Source of the DNA: Pseudoalteromonas sp. T1lg48
GTDB taxonomy: Bacteria > Pseudomonadota > Gammaproteobacteria > Enterobacterales > Alteromonadaceae
Direction of reading: 5' to 3'
NCBI RefSeq assembly: GCF_002964785.1
Contig: NZ_PQCC01000002.1
Coordinates: forward strand, 1-64,000
DNA length: 64,000 bases
Numbering within the stretch: position 1 is the stretch's first letter; the number at the start of each line of letters is the position of its first letter. Below are positions 35,801-43,464 of this stretch, piece by piece. The position numbers were made by a program, and so were the translations under genes. The notes beneath the pieces are model-generated. The model saw only the letters and a list, made by a program, of their open reading frames with translations. It was not told where the DNA came from and made no database searches.

Positions 35801-38702
35801 TATCCTCGTCAACCTGGGTTACAGCGGCACCGCATCGGCGGATACGGATTACAGTCGCTCGCCTGGCATCAGCATTAGCGCCTTTAGCAGCTCGGCCGCC
35901 ATTGCCATTACCGCCATTGATGATGCTCTCAATGAAGACGACGAAACCATTGTCGTAGATATCACCTCCGTCGGTGGCGGTGCTAGCGAGGAGGGAACGC
36001 AACAAGTTACCATCAGTATCTTGGATGACGAGAACCTCGCTCCCATCATTAATACCACCAGCCTAAGCACCAAAGAAGACACCACACTCACGGCTCTAAT
36101 TGATGTCAGCGATGAAACCCCGCAAGCCATAGAATTAAGCGTCAGTATCGAGCCCGCTCACGGTCAGGTCACCACCAACGGTATAACGCTCAGCTATACG
36201 CCGGACGCCAATTTTAATGGCCAGGACAGTGTCACCCTGATCGCCAGCGACGGTGACCTGCAAAGTCAGCCAACCAACATAATGATCACCATCACCGGCG
36301 AAAATGATGCCCCCGTGGCCGAGGACGACATGATTACCTTGGCGCGTACCGACTCGGGAGGCTATTACCTCGACGTATTAGTCAATGACAGCGACCCGGA
36401 TGCTGGTGATCAACTGACCATCACCTCCGCCAACGCCGAGCTCGGCGAGGTCAGCATCAATGATAACGGCCTACTTTATACCCCCATAGCCGGGCTAAAT
36501 GAAACCGTCACCCTGAGCTATCGAATAGTGGATCAAGGCGGGGCGGCAGACAACGCCACCGTTCAATTTACCCTCTCTGGTGAGTTACCGACGGATACGC
36601 CGCAACTAACGGTGCCAGCCGATGTAGAAACCAATGCCACCGGTCTCTACACTAAGGTGAATCTAGGCATTGCCACGGCGGTGGACAGCACGGGGCAAGC
36701 TATTGCTGTACACCTGCTCGATAATCCGGTGTATTTCACCTCCGGTGAGCACAAGGTCTATTGGCAAGCCACGGATAGTGAAGGTCGTAGTGCCCTGGCC
36801 GCCCAACGTATTCGGGTCCATCCACAAGTTAGTTTTGCCGCCGATAGCATCGCCAGCGAGGGTGGTATGCATCAGGTCCATGCCTACCTCAGCGGCGCGG
36901 CTCCCAGTTACCCGCTGGTGGTCCCCTACAGCGTCGGTGGCAACAGTGACAACAGCGATCATTCCCTGGTCGACGGCGAACTGGTGTTTCATTCCGAGCA
37001 CAGTGCCCTGAGCATAGATATTTATGATGACAACCTGGAAGAAGGCGATGAAACCATCATCATCGGCCTCTCGGAACAAAGCAATCTTGGCGCCCGTGGT
37101 GAGCATCAAGTCACCATCAGCGAAGCCAATATCGCCCCTCGGGTGACGATTAAGGCCCAGCAAGGGCAGCAAGCCCGAACCCTGTATCGCCTGGATGAGG
37201 ACATTCAGTTACATGCTCAGGTGACAGATGCCAATCACGACGATAGTCATACCTACTCCTGGCAGGTGGAGCCGGCTCTTACCCTGAGCGATGCCCATAG
37301 TGCCGAGGTAACCCTGGCCGCCAACAACCTTGTCGAAGGGGTGTATAAAATCACGGTGACGGTCAGTGACAATGGCAGTCCAGCCTTGAGCACCACAGTA
37401 CTGGGGCAACTGGATATTCGCGCTACCTTGCCACCGCTCGATGAGGGCGACAGCGATGGGGATTTACTGCCGGATCAGGAGGAAGGTTTTATCGATGACG
37501 ATGGCGATGGCGTCACCGATCATCTTGATACCCTGCGCCCATGTCACCTAATGGCGGCAGTCGCGGGTCAGGAGCAAGACTTTATCCTGGCCAGCGAGCC
37601 GGGAACCTGCCTGCATACGAGTCCTTATGCCGATAATGCCCAGGCCGGCGCCCAGTTAGATCCGGGTGCCCTAGACTCTGACCCAGATGGACGCCATGTT
37701 GGCACCCTCTATGGCGTGGTGGTCTCCGCTTTAGCCACCCAGGGCAGCAGTGTTCAATTGGTGCTGCCCCAGCGCCAACCGGTGCCGGGCAATGCCCAGT
37801 ACCGCAAGTTCGTAGCCGCACAATGGCAAGACTTACATCTTGATGACAACAACGCCGTGGCCTCGGCCTTAGGGAGTCGCGGTTATTGTCCAGCGCCCGG
37901 CAGTGAACAATGGCAGCCTGGCTTACACCTTGGTCACTGGTGCGTACAACTCACCCTTGAAGACGGTGGCGAGAACGATGGTGATGGTATGGTCAACGGC
38001 TATATAGACGATCCCGGAGTGATAGCCCTAAGCGTGCAAGGCAACCAAGCGCCAGTGGCAAACGATGATACCTATCAGGTACCACAAAACAGCGATACCT
38101 CATTGGATGTACTGAGTAACGACGCCGATGCCGATGGCGACCCATTGCACATCATCAATGTGGAAAGTGCCCTAGGTGAAGCGGAGATCCTTGATAACCA
38201 GGTTCTTTACCGCACCCCGACCCAGTACCTGGGCGTGGATACCCTGCTCTACAGCATTATGGATACGCAGGGTAATACCCATAGCGCCACGGCGCAGGTA
38301 AACATCGCCGTCAATCAGGCGCCGATGGCCAATGACGACGAAGCGGAAACCTGGTATCGCACCACGGTGATCCTGGATGTGCTTAGCAACGACAGCGACC
38401 CTGAGGGACGCGCCATTATGGTGGTCGAGGCCAACAGCGAACAGGGCGAAGTAACTATTAACGCCGACCACAGCCTGAGCTTTACGCCTATGGATCAATT
38501 TAGTGGCACCGCCACCATCGACTATGTGATTGCCGATGAATTTGGTGCCCAGGCAACGGCCAAGGTGACGGTAAAGGTTGCCGAGCCACAACCGCCCGTT
38601 GAGCCACCCAAGCGTAAGCTCAGTAGCGGCGCAGTTAATCCGTATTGGCTGCTGTTACTCGGGGGATTGATGACCATTCGCCGCCGCGCTAAACGTCGGT
38701 AA
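32865..38702 (+). CDS. Giant multidomain surface protein (cadherin/Calx-beta/HYR repeats, C-terminal sorting signal), continuation of the frameshifted gene
   Basis: The open frame continues the DUF4347 gene; 32865 is a TTG inside the domain, not a convincing start. Over 1,945 residues: GEDATEDLL-type repeat near 179; a block from 332; two similar Big-like repeats from about 496 and 603 (TQLAFSTQPTG and TKLVFSTEPAP); Ig-like units near 726 and 836; Calx-beta near 944; cadherin-like tandem units at 1057 and 1146 (VLVNDSDPDAGD); HYR-like near 1245; Calx-beta-like near 1320; a Ca2+-binding DSDGDLLPDQEEG near 1525; a choice-of-anchor-like domain (1555-1725); two more cadherin-like units; and SGAVNPYWLLLLGGL with an arginine tail, a GlyGly-CTERM-like sorting signal. 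Probably exported, Ca2+-stabilised and surface bound. Confidence 0.8.
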   Translation: MEIVQGDIDSESPFDALALRDFSDVLATYVADDFCPDELPTNGECGATETSANGNLVASGPGGTYIHQYGATNSLYTLSYPAPPTATGHIEFTKSASYINFNLNSLKIDVYNSCRIEVTNNSGSTIYASKEFTTGQHTLNLGSNTSNISSFRVTGTNCVPNSTSFGIVEFNTTPYNIAPSIANLNGDSFSTYPGNVSLLDQGSNATVSDSDSLDFNGGNLSATITSGEDATEDLLSADTSGVIAASGTTAGSNLSVSGTVIGTLGNNIAAGNDFVVNFNANATPARVQALVRALSYENTDLLNPTTGARNVRVTVNDGDGGTSPNQDITVTVVAPNSDGNLSAADGVIEPVALSTAADTMGEAVNLFDFTLSDGGGGDNLAMAVSTVAVHVAGTATDSERAKVTWRLNGPDANNVTGVYNAATDVLTFSGLNISVADGGSEVYTISGYFNDNTNLVEKRTYVLSIDGDTDITPGAGSRMGVTSPVNNGTGSTIEVTATQLAFSTQPTGSVSGSALTTQPVVSATDAFGNTDIDFSETITLSEGSAGTLSGGSTSATNGVASFSAVTYTATADQQAFILTANDQDGVGSNLPSVDANTITADVVATKLVFSTEPAPTSLPASQSTSFTTVPVVQAVDAINVVDQGYSTSITLSEVNGPGAVVMAATGDIDANGSTVSLTPSLGVATFTALQLTYSPAGTDSEVFNLQASSGGLASANSTTITALETIPPRVTGIALVGTPAANAAQISYQVNFDSNVQNISSDDFALTTLSGDASGTVAMVSASSGNSVTVTVNSLAGSGSVRLDLKANTDITDELGNGNGNNGYTPAFTGGDTHNLDLTGPTINTLTIADTAHKVGDTVSVNINASEPGASLISGTVNGYALTGFSDLGGGNYSAEFTIADGGQDLAATADVPVNLVLADGLNNQSGYTTPISQANDAIYANLPSITLSSDTSSIDEAGGVAQLTATIGNSLNNQWPENILVNLGYSGTASADTDYSRSPGISISAFSSSAAIAITAIDDALNEDDETIVVDITSVGGGASEEGTQQVTISILDDENLAPIINTTSLSTKEDTTLTALIDVSDETPQAIELSVSIEPAHGQVTTNGITLSYTPDANFNGQDSVTLIASDGDLQSQPTNIMITITGENDAPVAEDDMITLARTDSGGYYLDVLVNDSDPDAGDQLTITSANAELGEVSINDNGLLYTPIAGLNETVTLSYRIVDQGGAADNATVQFTLSGELPTDTPQLTVPADVETNATGLYTKVNLGIATAVDSTGQAIAVHLLDNPVYFTSGEHKVYWQATDSEGRSALAAQRIRVHPQVSFAADSIASEGGMHQVHAYLSGAAPSYPLVVPYSVGGNSDNSDHSLVDGELVFHSEHSALSIDIYDDNLEEGDETIIIGLSEQSNLGARGEHQVTISEANIAPRVTIKAQQGQQARTLYRLDEDIQLHAQVTDANHDDSHTYSWQVEPALTLSDAHSAEVTLAANNLVEGVYKITVTVSDNGSPALSTTVLGQLDIRATLPPLDEGDSDGDLLPDQEEGFIDDDGDGVTDHLDTLRPCHLMAAVAGQEQDFILASEPGTCLHTSPYADNAQAGAQLDPGALDSDPDGRHVGTLYGVVVSALATQGSSVQLVLPQRQPVPGNAQYRKFVAAQWQDLHLDDNNAVASALGSRGYCPAPGSEQWQPGLHLGHWCVQLTLEDGGENDGDGMVNGYIDDPGVIALSVQGNQAPVANDDTYQVPQNSDTSLDVLSNDADADGDPLHIINVESALGEAEILDNQVLYRTPTQYLGVDTLLYSIMDTQGNTHSATAQVNIAVNQAPMANDDEAETWYRTTVILDVLSNDSDPEGRAIMVVEANSEQGEVTINADHSLSFTPMDQFSGTATIDYVIADEFGAQATAKVTVKVAEPQPPVEPPKRKLSSGAVNPYWLLLLGGLMTIRRRAKRR

Positions 38703-38710
38703 GCATAAGC

Positions 38711-38730
38711 GCCCCGCCTAGTCGCGGGGC
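38711..38730. terminator. Hairpin between the giant gene and btuC
   Basis: A 7-bp GC stem (38711-38717 with 38724-38730, loop CTAGTC) follows the stop of the plus-strand gene and precedes the btuC stop on the other strand. The following TATATT is a weak T-tract, so termination would be moderate. Confidence 0.5.
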
Positions 38731-38742
38731 TATATTAACACC

Positions 38743-39738
38743 CTACTGGCGTTGACCTTGCTGACTGTATAGCAGGGCAAAGAAGAAGGCACTGCCAAGG
38801 GCCGCGGTGATCACCCCTATGGGCAACTCCTGATTGGCCAGCATGGTGCGGGCCAGTACGTCTACCCAGAGCATAAACAGGCCACCGCAAATAAAGCTCA
38901 GTGGATAGATTTGCGTACTGCTAAAGCGCCCGCTCAGACGAACCAGATGAGGGATCATCAAGCCGACAAAACCTATGCCACCACATACACTCACCAACAC
39001 CGCGGTGATTAATGCGCTCAGTAGCAGCATAATAATGCGCAACATGGGCACATTCACGCCCAGGGTATGGGCGCTTTCATCGCCCAACAACAGGGCATTG
39101 AGGGCACGACGCAAGACCATCACCAGCACCAGTACCAGGGCTAATAACAAGGCTATGGGCAACAACATGGCCTGATTGGCGCGGGCAAAACTGCCCAGAG
39201 TCCAAAACACCACGGCGCTGATCGCCTGCGGGTCGCTGAAATACAACAATAGACTGGTTAGGGCGCTAAATCCGAACGACAGCGCCACACCGCACAACAC
39301 CATGATGGAATTTTGCATATAACGCAGTGCTAACGCCACCGACAGCAGCAAGGCGGTGGCCAGCATGGCACCAACAAAGGCACTGATAGTCAGCATAATA
39401 CCGGCACTGACTCCAAGCAGGGTCATGGCCACCACCACACCCAGCGCCGCGCCGGAAGAGATACCAAACAAATAAGGGTCGGCCAGCGGATTGCGCGTTA
39501 CCGTTTGCAGCATGGCACCGGCCAGGGCCAATCCGGCACCGGCCATAAAGGCCAGCGCGACCCGCGGCACCCTCAGCTGCCAAATAATCTGCTGCCACAA
39601 AGTGTCGCCCTCACCGCTCAGAGCCGACGCCAACTGTGACCAAGTCAAATTGACCGCGCCCAGCTTCAGGGCCCATAAGGCACTAAACAACAGGATAAGG
39701 ATGAGCGCCGCGATGGCGAGCTTACGTTGCAAAGTCAT
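38743..39738 (-). CDS. btuC: Vitamin B12 ABC transporter permease (BtuC-like)
   Basis: 331 residues of the FecCD/BtuC family with about ten membrane helices. LRVPRVALAFMAGAGLALAGAMLQTVTRNPLADPYLFGISSGAALG is the family signature of the first helices. Two copies form the channel through which cobalamin passes from BtuF. The family also includes haem and siderophore permeases; the B12 assignment comes from the split context with cobO and btuF on the same strand beyond the cassette. The start overlaps the ATPase gene (39735-39738). Confidence 0.8.
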   Translation of the reverse strand: MTLQRKLAIAALILILLFSALWALKLGAVNLTWSQLASALSGEGDTLWQQIIWQLRVPRVALAFMAGAGLALAGAMLQTVTRNPLADPYLFGISSGAALGVVVAMTLLGVSAGIMLTISAFVGAMLATALLLSVALALRYMQNSIMVLCGVALSFGFSALTSLLLYFSDPQAISAVVFWTLGSFARANQAMLLPIALLLALVLVLVMVLRRALNALLLGDESAHTLGVNVPMLRIIMLLLSALITAVLVSVCGGIGFVGLMIPHLVRLSGRFSSTQIYPLSFICGGLFMLWVDVLARTMLANQELPIGVITAALGSAFFFALLYSQQGQRQ

Positions 39739-40559
39739 GACTTATGACGCCCATATCTGTTGTGCTTGTCACTGTAGAAATAATGCACCAGGGGCCAGTG
39801 ATCGGGGTTTTGCGGATGGGCCCCGACCTGAGTACAGACACCAAACACATCGCTTAATAAGGACTCGGTGATCACCGTTTTCGGTGTGCCATTGGCAACC
39901 AGTTTACCGCCATCGAGTACCAGCAGCTTGTCACACATGGCCGAAGCGAGATTTAAATCATGAAATGAAGCCAGCACGGTTAAATTTAACGAGCGTACCA
40001 GTTCCATGAGTTCGATTTGATATTTTATGTCTAAATGACTGGTGGGCTCGTCCATAATCAACAACTTGGGCTGCTGCACCAAGGCCCGGGCAATATGCAC
40101 CCGCTGCTGCTCACCGCCAGACAGCTGGGCCAGCAGCTTATGCTGCTGTGCCTCCAGGCCCACATCACAAATGGCTTGCTGCACCCGCGCCAACGCCTCA
40201 CCGTCGGGCCCTTGCCACAAAGCCAGGCCTGGTAACAGGCCCAGTGTTACCACCTCTCGCACCGTCAGCGACATATCGTTTGGCGCTTGCTGTAACACCA
40301 CGGCGATATCCTGCGCCAAGGCGCGCGGCGCCATATTTTGAATACAGCGACCATTGAGACGCACGGCATCCCGCGCACTGTGATAATAGCGATAAATACA
40401 GCGCAACAAGGTCGATTTGCCGGCACCGTTGGGGCCAAGCAGACCAAGAAACTCGCCCTGCTGCAAGGTAAAACTGACGCCATCGAGCACCTGCCGTCTC
40501 TGTAAACGACACTGCAACTGCTCCACGGTCAGTAAAGAATGATCAGACACAACACCCAC
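39735..40559 (-). CDS. btuD: Vitamin B12 ABC transporter ATP-binding protein (BtuD-like)
   Basis: 274 residues. ATPase of a type II importer: Walker A GPNGAGKST near 39, Q-loop VVLQQAPND, signature LSGGEQQR near 145, Walker B LLIMDEP near 166 and the switch histidine in SFHDLNLA near 200. The C-terminus (FYSDKHNRYGRHKS) is basic. The frame starts at GTG 40559; a second GTG at 40550 is possible, and neither has a strong ribosome-binding site. Translation is coupled to btuC by overlap. Substrate is inferred from the cobO-btuF genes, and an iron-chelate system is the alternative. Confidence 0.8.
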   Translation of the reverse strand: MGVVSDHSLLTVEQLQCRLQRRQVLDGVSFTLQQGEFLGLLGPNGAGKSTLLRCIYRYYHSARDAVRLNGRCIQNMAPRALAQDIAVVLQQAPNDMSLTVREVVTLGLLPGLALWQGPDGEALARVQQAICDVGLEAQQHKLLAQLSGGEQQRVHIARALVQQPKLLIMDEPTSHLDIKYQIELMELVRSLNLTVLASFHDLNLASAMCDKLLVLDGGKLVANGTPKTVITESLLSDVFGVCTQVGAHPQNPDHWPLVHYFYSDKHNRYGRHKS

Positions 40560-40617
40560 TTAGGTAAACTGGCAAAGCGACTATTATGAGAGCATTGCCA
40601 GATAAAGTAAATTTTGT

Positions 40618-43380
40618 CTATCCAGACGTCCGTTCTAGCGGTGTATGTTGGCGCTGTAACCATTTAAACAAGGCGCCTAAAGCAACCAGAGCCAAGCCAA
40701 GTCCGATAAAGGATAACGCCCGCAATAATCCGGTTAGGTTTGCCATGTCGACCAGGAAAACCTTGGCGATCACCAAGGCTAACAAGGCCACCCCAACGCG
40801 CTGCAGAGCCAACTTGTTCAGGGTGAGGCTCACGGCTACCACGGCCGCACCGAGTAACAACCAGATCACCGAATAGCTGTAAAGCTCCGCATCTTCCACG
40901 CCTTTTGAAAGCTCGATAAGGGGCCCCTGCCAATATTGACGCACCAGGGCATTGATAAAGACAAACAAGTAAAGGCCCACGGCAGCAAGCAATACGCGAC
41001 TTAAGCTAGGTTGAATTGGCCGCAGCTGATAGCTCAGCCACACCCCAATCACGGCAGGTAGGAAATAATACAGCCAGGCATAACTGGTGAGCAACGACTC
41101 GCCCATGGGCACGGCACTAAGCCAAGGGTTGTGCTCAAGCCACAATTGGCTCTGTAGCAATGCCGCAATACCCAGCAGAATACAGGCGCCAATGGTATAG
41201 AACTGCGCCATGGATTGCGCCGCCTTGGCGCGATACAGATAAACGCTACCTAACAGTCCCCAGTTGATACTCAGCACCAGCTTTTCAAGTAACGACAAAT
41301 TGTTTAAATCAAAGCCATGGCCCACCAGAGCATAACTGGTGAGGGCGCTGACCCACAGTGCCAGCACATGCAAAATCACGCCGAGCAACCAGGGTCTGAG
41401 GCTCTCGCTGGCAAAAAATCGATAGCTGAGGGCAAATAACACCGCAACACTTGGATACAACCACAAAGAAGGATCGCTCAATTGAGCGCTAAGAGGTGGC
41501 TCTATCCACAACAGGGTTAGACGCGCCGCCACCAGGGTGACTAAGGCTTTAAGCAGCCAGGATGGAATGGGCTGCGCTAAGCGCTTGCTCAGATAGGTCA
41601 TCAGCAGAACCTGAAGAGCCAGTGCCAGGGTCAAAGCATGGGTGCCCAGCACCAGGGTCGCCGCAAACGCCAGGTGGGCATTAATGGCACACCAGTAGAT
41701 CATCTGTTGCAGGCGGTTGCGGGTACGGTTGGCGAGGAAAACCAAAAACGCGGCTCCCAGCAGTAATTCGAGTACCCAAAACCACTTCACGTCGTCCAGC
41801 CAGGCTTGTGGCAAGGCCAAGTAGGCCAACACCAGGGGCACCAGTACGGCGCCACCGGCAATAAAGCTAAAGCCCATATGCTGAGGTGAGCGACTGGCAA
41901 ACACAGAGCCGAACGCTAAAAAGGCCACCATGGCAATTTGCGCCTGCCCCAGCGCACCATGGAACATCAACAGGCCATCATGATTCAGATCGGCATGCAC
42001 CGGATAAGACTGATCCAATAACAATGCCAGTAAGACAACGCTGAGCACCGGCCACAGCTGCCAGCGCGTGTTCAGTAACGCCGCCACCGCAAACAGTGCA
42101 CTCAGCAGCCAAAACTGCACACTTAATACAGCCATCTCTTGGCCGCTTGAAAACATCACTGTGGCGCCAAAGATAGCCAATAGCAAGGCGTGATCCGGCT
42201 TTTGCAATACCAGGGATTTAAACGACCACACCCTGTGCTCAAGTTGTGACAACAAGAAACCCAGGCGCGGGATCATGATTAACAACACCAGGCTAATGGG
42301 CACAAAGACGACCATGGCCATGGCTTGTGAGCGAGGGATGTCTACGGCAATCACTAATAACCACAATAGATGCAGTGCCCAGATGCTGTACCACAGCCAC
42401 ATGCGCCTTACCTTACGCACCACAAAGGTTAAATTAAGGGTCAGGACACTTAAGTAAATGACGAGTTCCAGGTACTTAGCGGCGCCGGTCGATACCCAAA
42501 GCGGTACGCTGTAGGCTCCTAACATACCGACCACAGCCAACAGCGGCCCATAACGCAGCGCAGTCCAGCTGGCCGCCACCGACACCAAGGTCAACATCAC
42601 AAAGGCGCTGCCCGGTGTAAGCAGCTTATAACTCACCAGAGCCAGGGCAGTCAGTGCAAATAAACTGATATAACCGCCGGCCGCCAACGCCGCCGGCACA
42701 TAGGCAATCATGGCGTATTGCGCCTCGCTGTCGCGATAGAATTTACGGTGTACATACTCGGCGCTAGCCAACAACAGCAGGCCAAAGGCGGCGCCTAATG
42801 CCAGACGCGCGGTGACCGACAACAGGCCCGCTTCAAGGGAATAAGAAACAAAGAAAATACCGCCAAAGGCCAGCGCCAGGGCGCCAATCCACACCATCCA
42901 GTGCTCTTTAACCTGGGCGCTAAAACGCTGCCATACACTTGGTATAACCGGACCAACCGGCACCGTCGGGGCGTCATCTTCGGGCTTAGGAGCCGCGCCT
43001 TTAGGGGGGGAAGTCGAAGGCTCGACCGCCGTTTTGGTCGAAGACGTTGTCACAGACTTTGTCGTAGACATTGTCACAGACTCAACTTTAGCGGTTACAG
43101 TTGCACTTGCAGCCGCACTGTCAGCAGATTTTGCAGTCGCAGCGCTGCTTCGAGCCGTTACAACCGAGGGCGCCTTCGGTGAGGCCTCAGGTGGCGCCTG
43201 AGGTGCTGCTTCCTTGCCGGCGAGATCGGCTCGCGCACCTGGGGCGGATTTTAGTTGCTGTTGTAGTTGCGCCAGTTGACGCCTGAGCTCACCTATTTGT
43301 GTGAGCGCGATTAACCCGCACACACTGCCGATCACTACAACCAGCATCAGCAAGCCTATAAAAGCGATCATTGTATCCAT
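40618..43380 (-). CDS. DUF2339 polytopic membrane protein
   Basis: 920 residues. One N-terminal membrane helix (4-26), a coiled-coil (EIGELRRQLAQLQQQL), then a low-complexity linker rich in Ala, Ser, Thr, Pro and Val (about 45-150), and over 20 membrane helices to the end. The block WMVWIGALALAFGGIFFVSYSLEAGLL and the general plan fit DUF2339 proteins, whose role is unknown although they are widespread; envelope functions have been suggested. The gene stands alone between btuD and hrpB, reading the same way. The linker contains a 22-bp near-repeat. Confidence 0.8.
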   Translation of the reverse strand: MDTMIAFIGLLMLVVVIGSVCGLIALTQIGELRRQLAQLQQQLKSAPGARADLAGKEAAPQAPPEASPKAPSVVTARSSAATAKSADSAAASATVTAKVESVTMSTTKSVTTSSTKTAVEPSTSPPKGAAPKPEDDAPTVPVGPVIPSVWQRFSAQVKEHWMVWIGALALAFGGIFFVSYSLEAGLLSVTARLALGAAFGLLLLASAEYVHRKFYRDSEAQYAMIAYVPAALAAGGYISLFALTALALVSYKLLTPGSAFVMLTLVSVAASWTALRYGPLLAVVGMLGAYSVPLWVSTGAAKYLELVIYLSVLTLNLTFVVRKVRRMWLWYSIWALHLLWLLVIAVDIPRSQAMAMVVFVPISLVLLIMIPRLGFLLSQLEHRVWSFKSLVLQKPDHALLLAIFGATVMFSSGQEMAVLSVQFWLLSALFAVAALLNTRWQLWPVLSVVLLALLLDQSYPVHADLNHDGLLMFHGALGQAQIAMVAFLAFGSVFASRSPQHMGFSFIAGGAVLVPLVLAYLALPQAWLDDVKWFWVLELLLGAAFLVFLANRTRNRLQQMIYWCAINAHLAFAATLVLGTHALTLALALQVLLMTYLSKRLAQPIPSWLLKALVTLVAARLTLLWIEPPLSAQLSDPSLWLYPSVAVLFALSYRFFASESLRPWLLGVILHVLALWVSALTSYALVGHGFDLNNLSLLEKLVLSINWGLLGSVYLYRAKAAQSMAQFYTIGACILLGIAALLQSQLWLEHNPWLSAVPMGESLLTSYAWLYYFLPAVIGVWLSYQLRPIQPSLSRVLLAAVGLYLFVFINALVRQYWQGPLIELSKGVEDAELYSYSVIWLLLGAAVVAVSLTLNKLALQRVGVALLALVIAKVFLVDMANLTGLLRALSFIGLGLALVALGALFKWLQRQHTPLERTSG
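43037..43082 (-). repeat. 22-bp imperfect direct repeat in the DUF2339 gene
   Basis: GTCGAAGACGTTGTCACAGA (43037 onward) and GTCGTAGACATTGTCACAGA (43061 onward) differ at two positions and lie 24 bases apart, keeping the frame. They encode the serine/threonine/valine-rich linker. In-frame repeats of this sort may expand or contract. Confidence 0.75.
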
Positions 43381-43464
43381 GGCCTAGCCTTAAGTTATTG
43401 ACTAGTTTAACTATACTCACAAAAACGAAAAAGAAAAGCTCGCCGCGCCAGGCCTTATTTTTAG

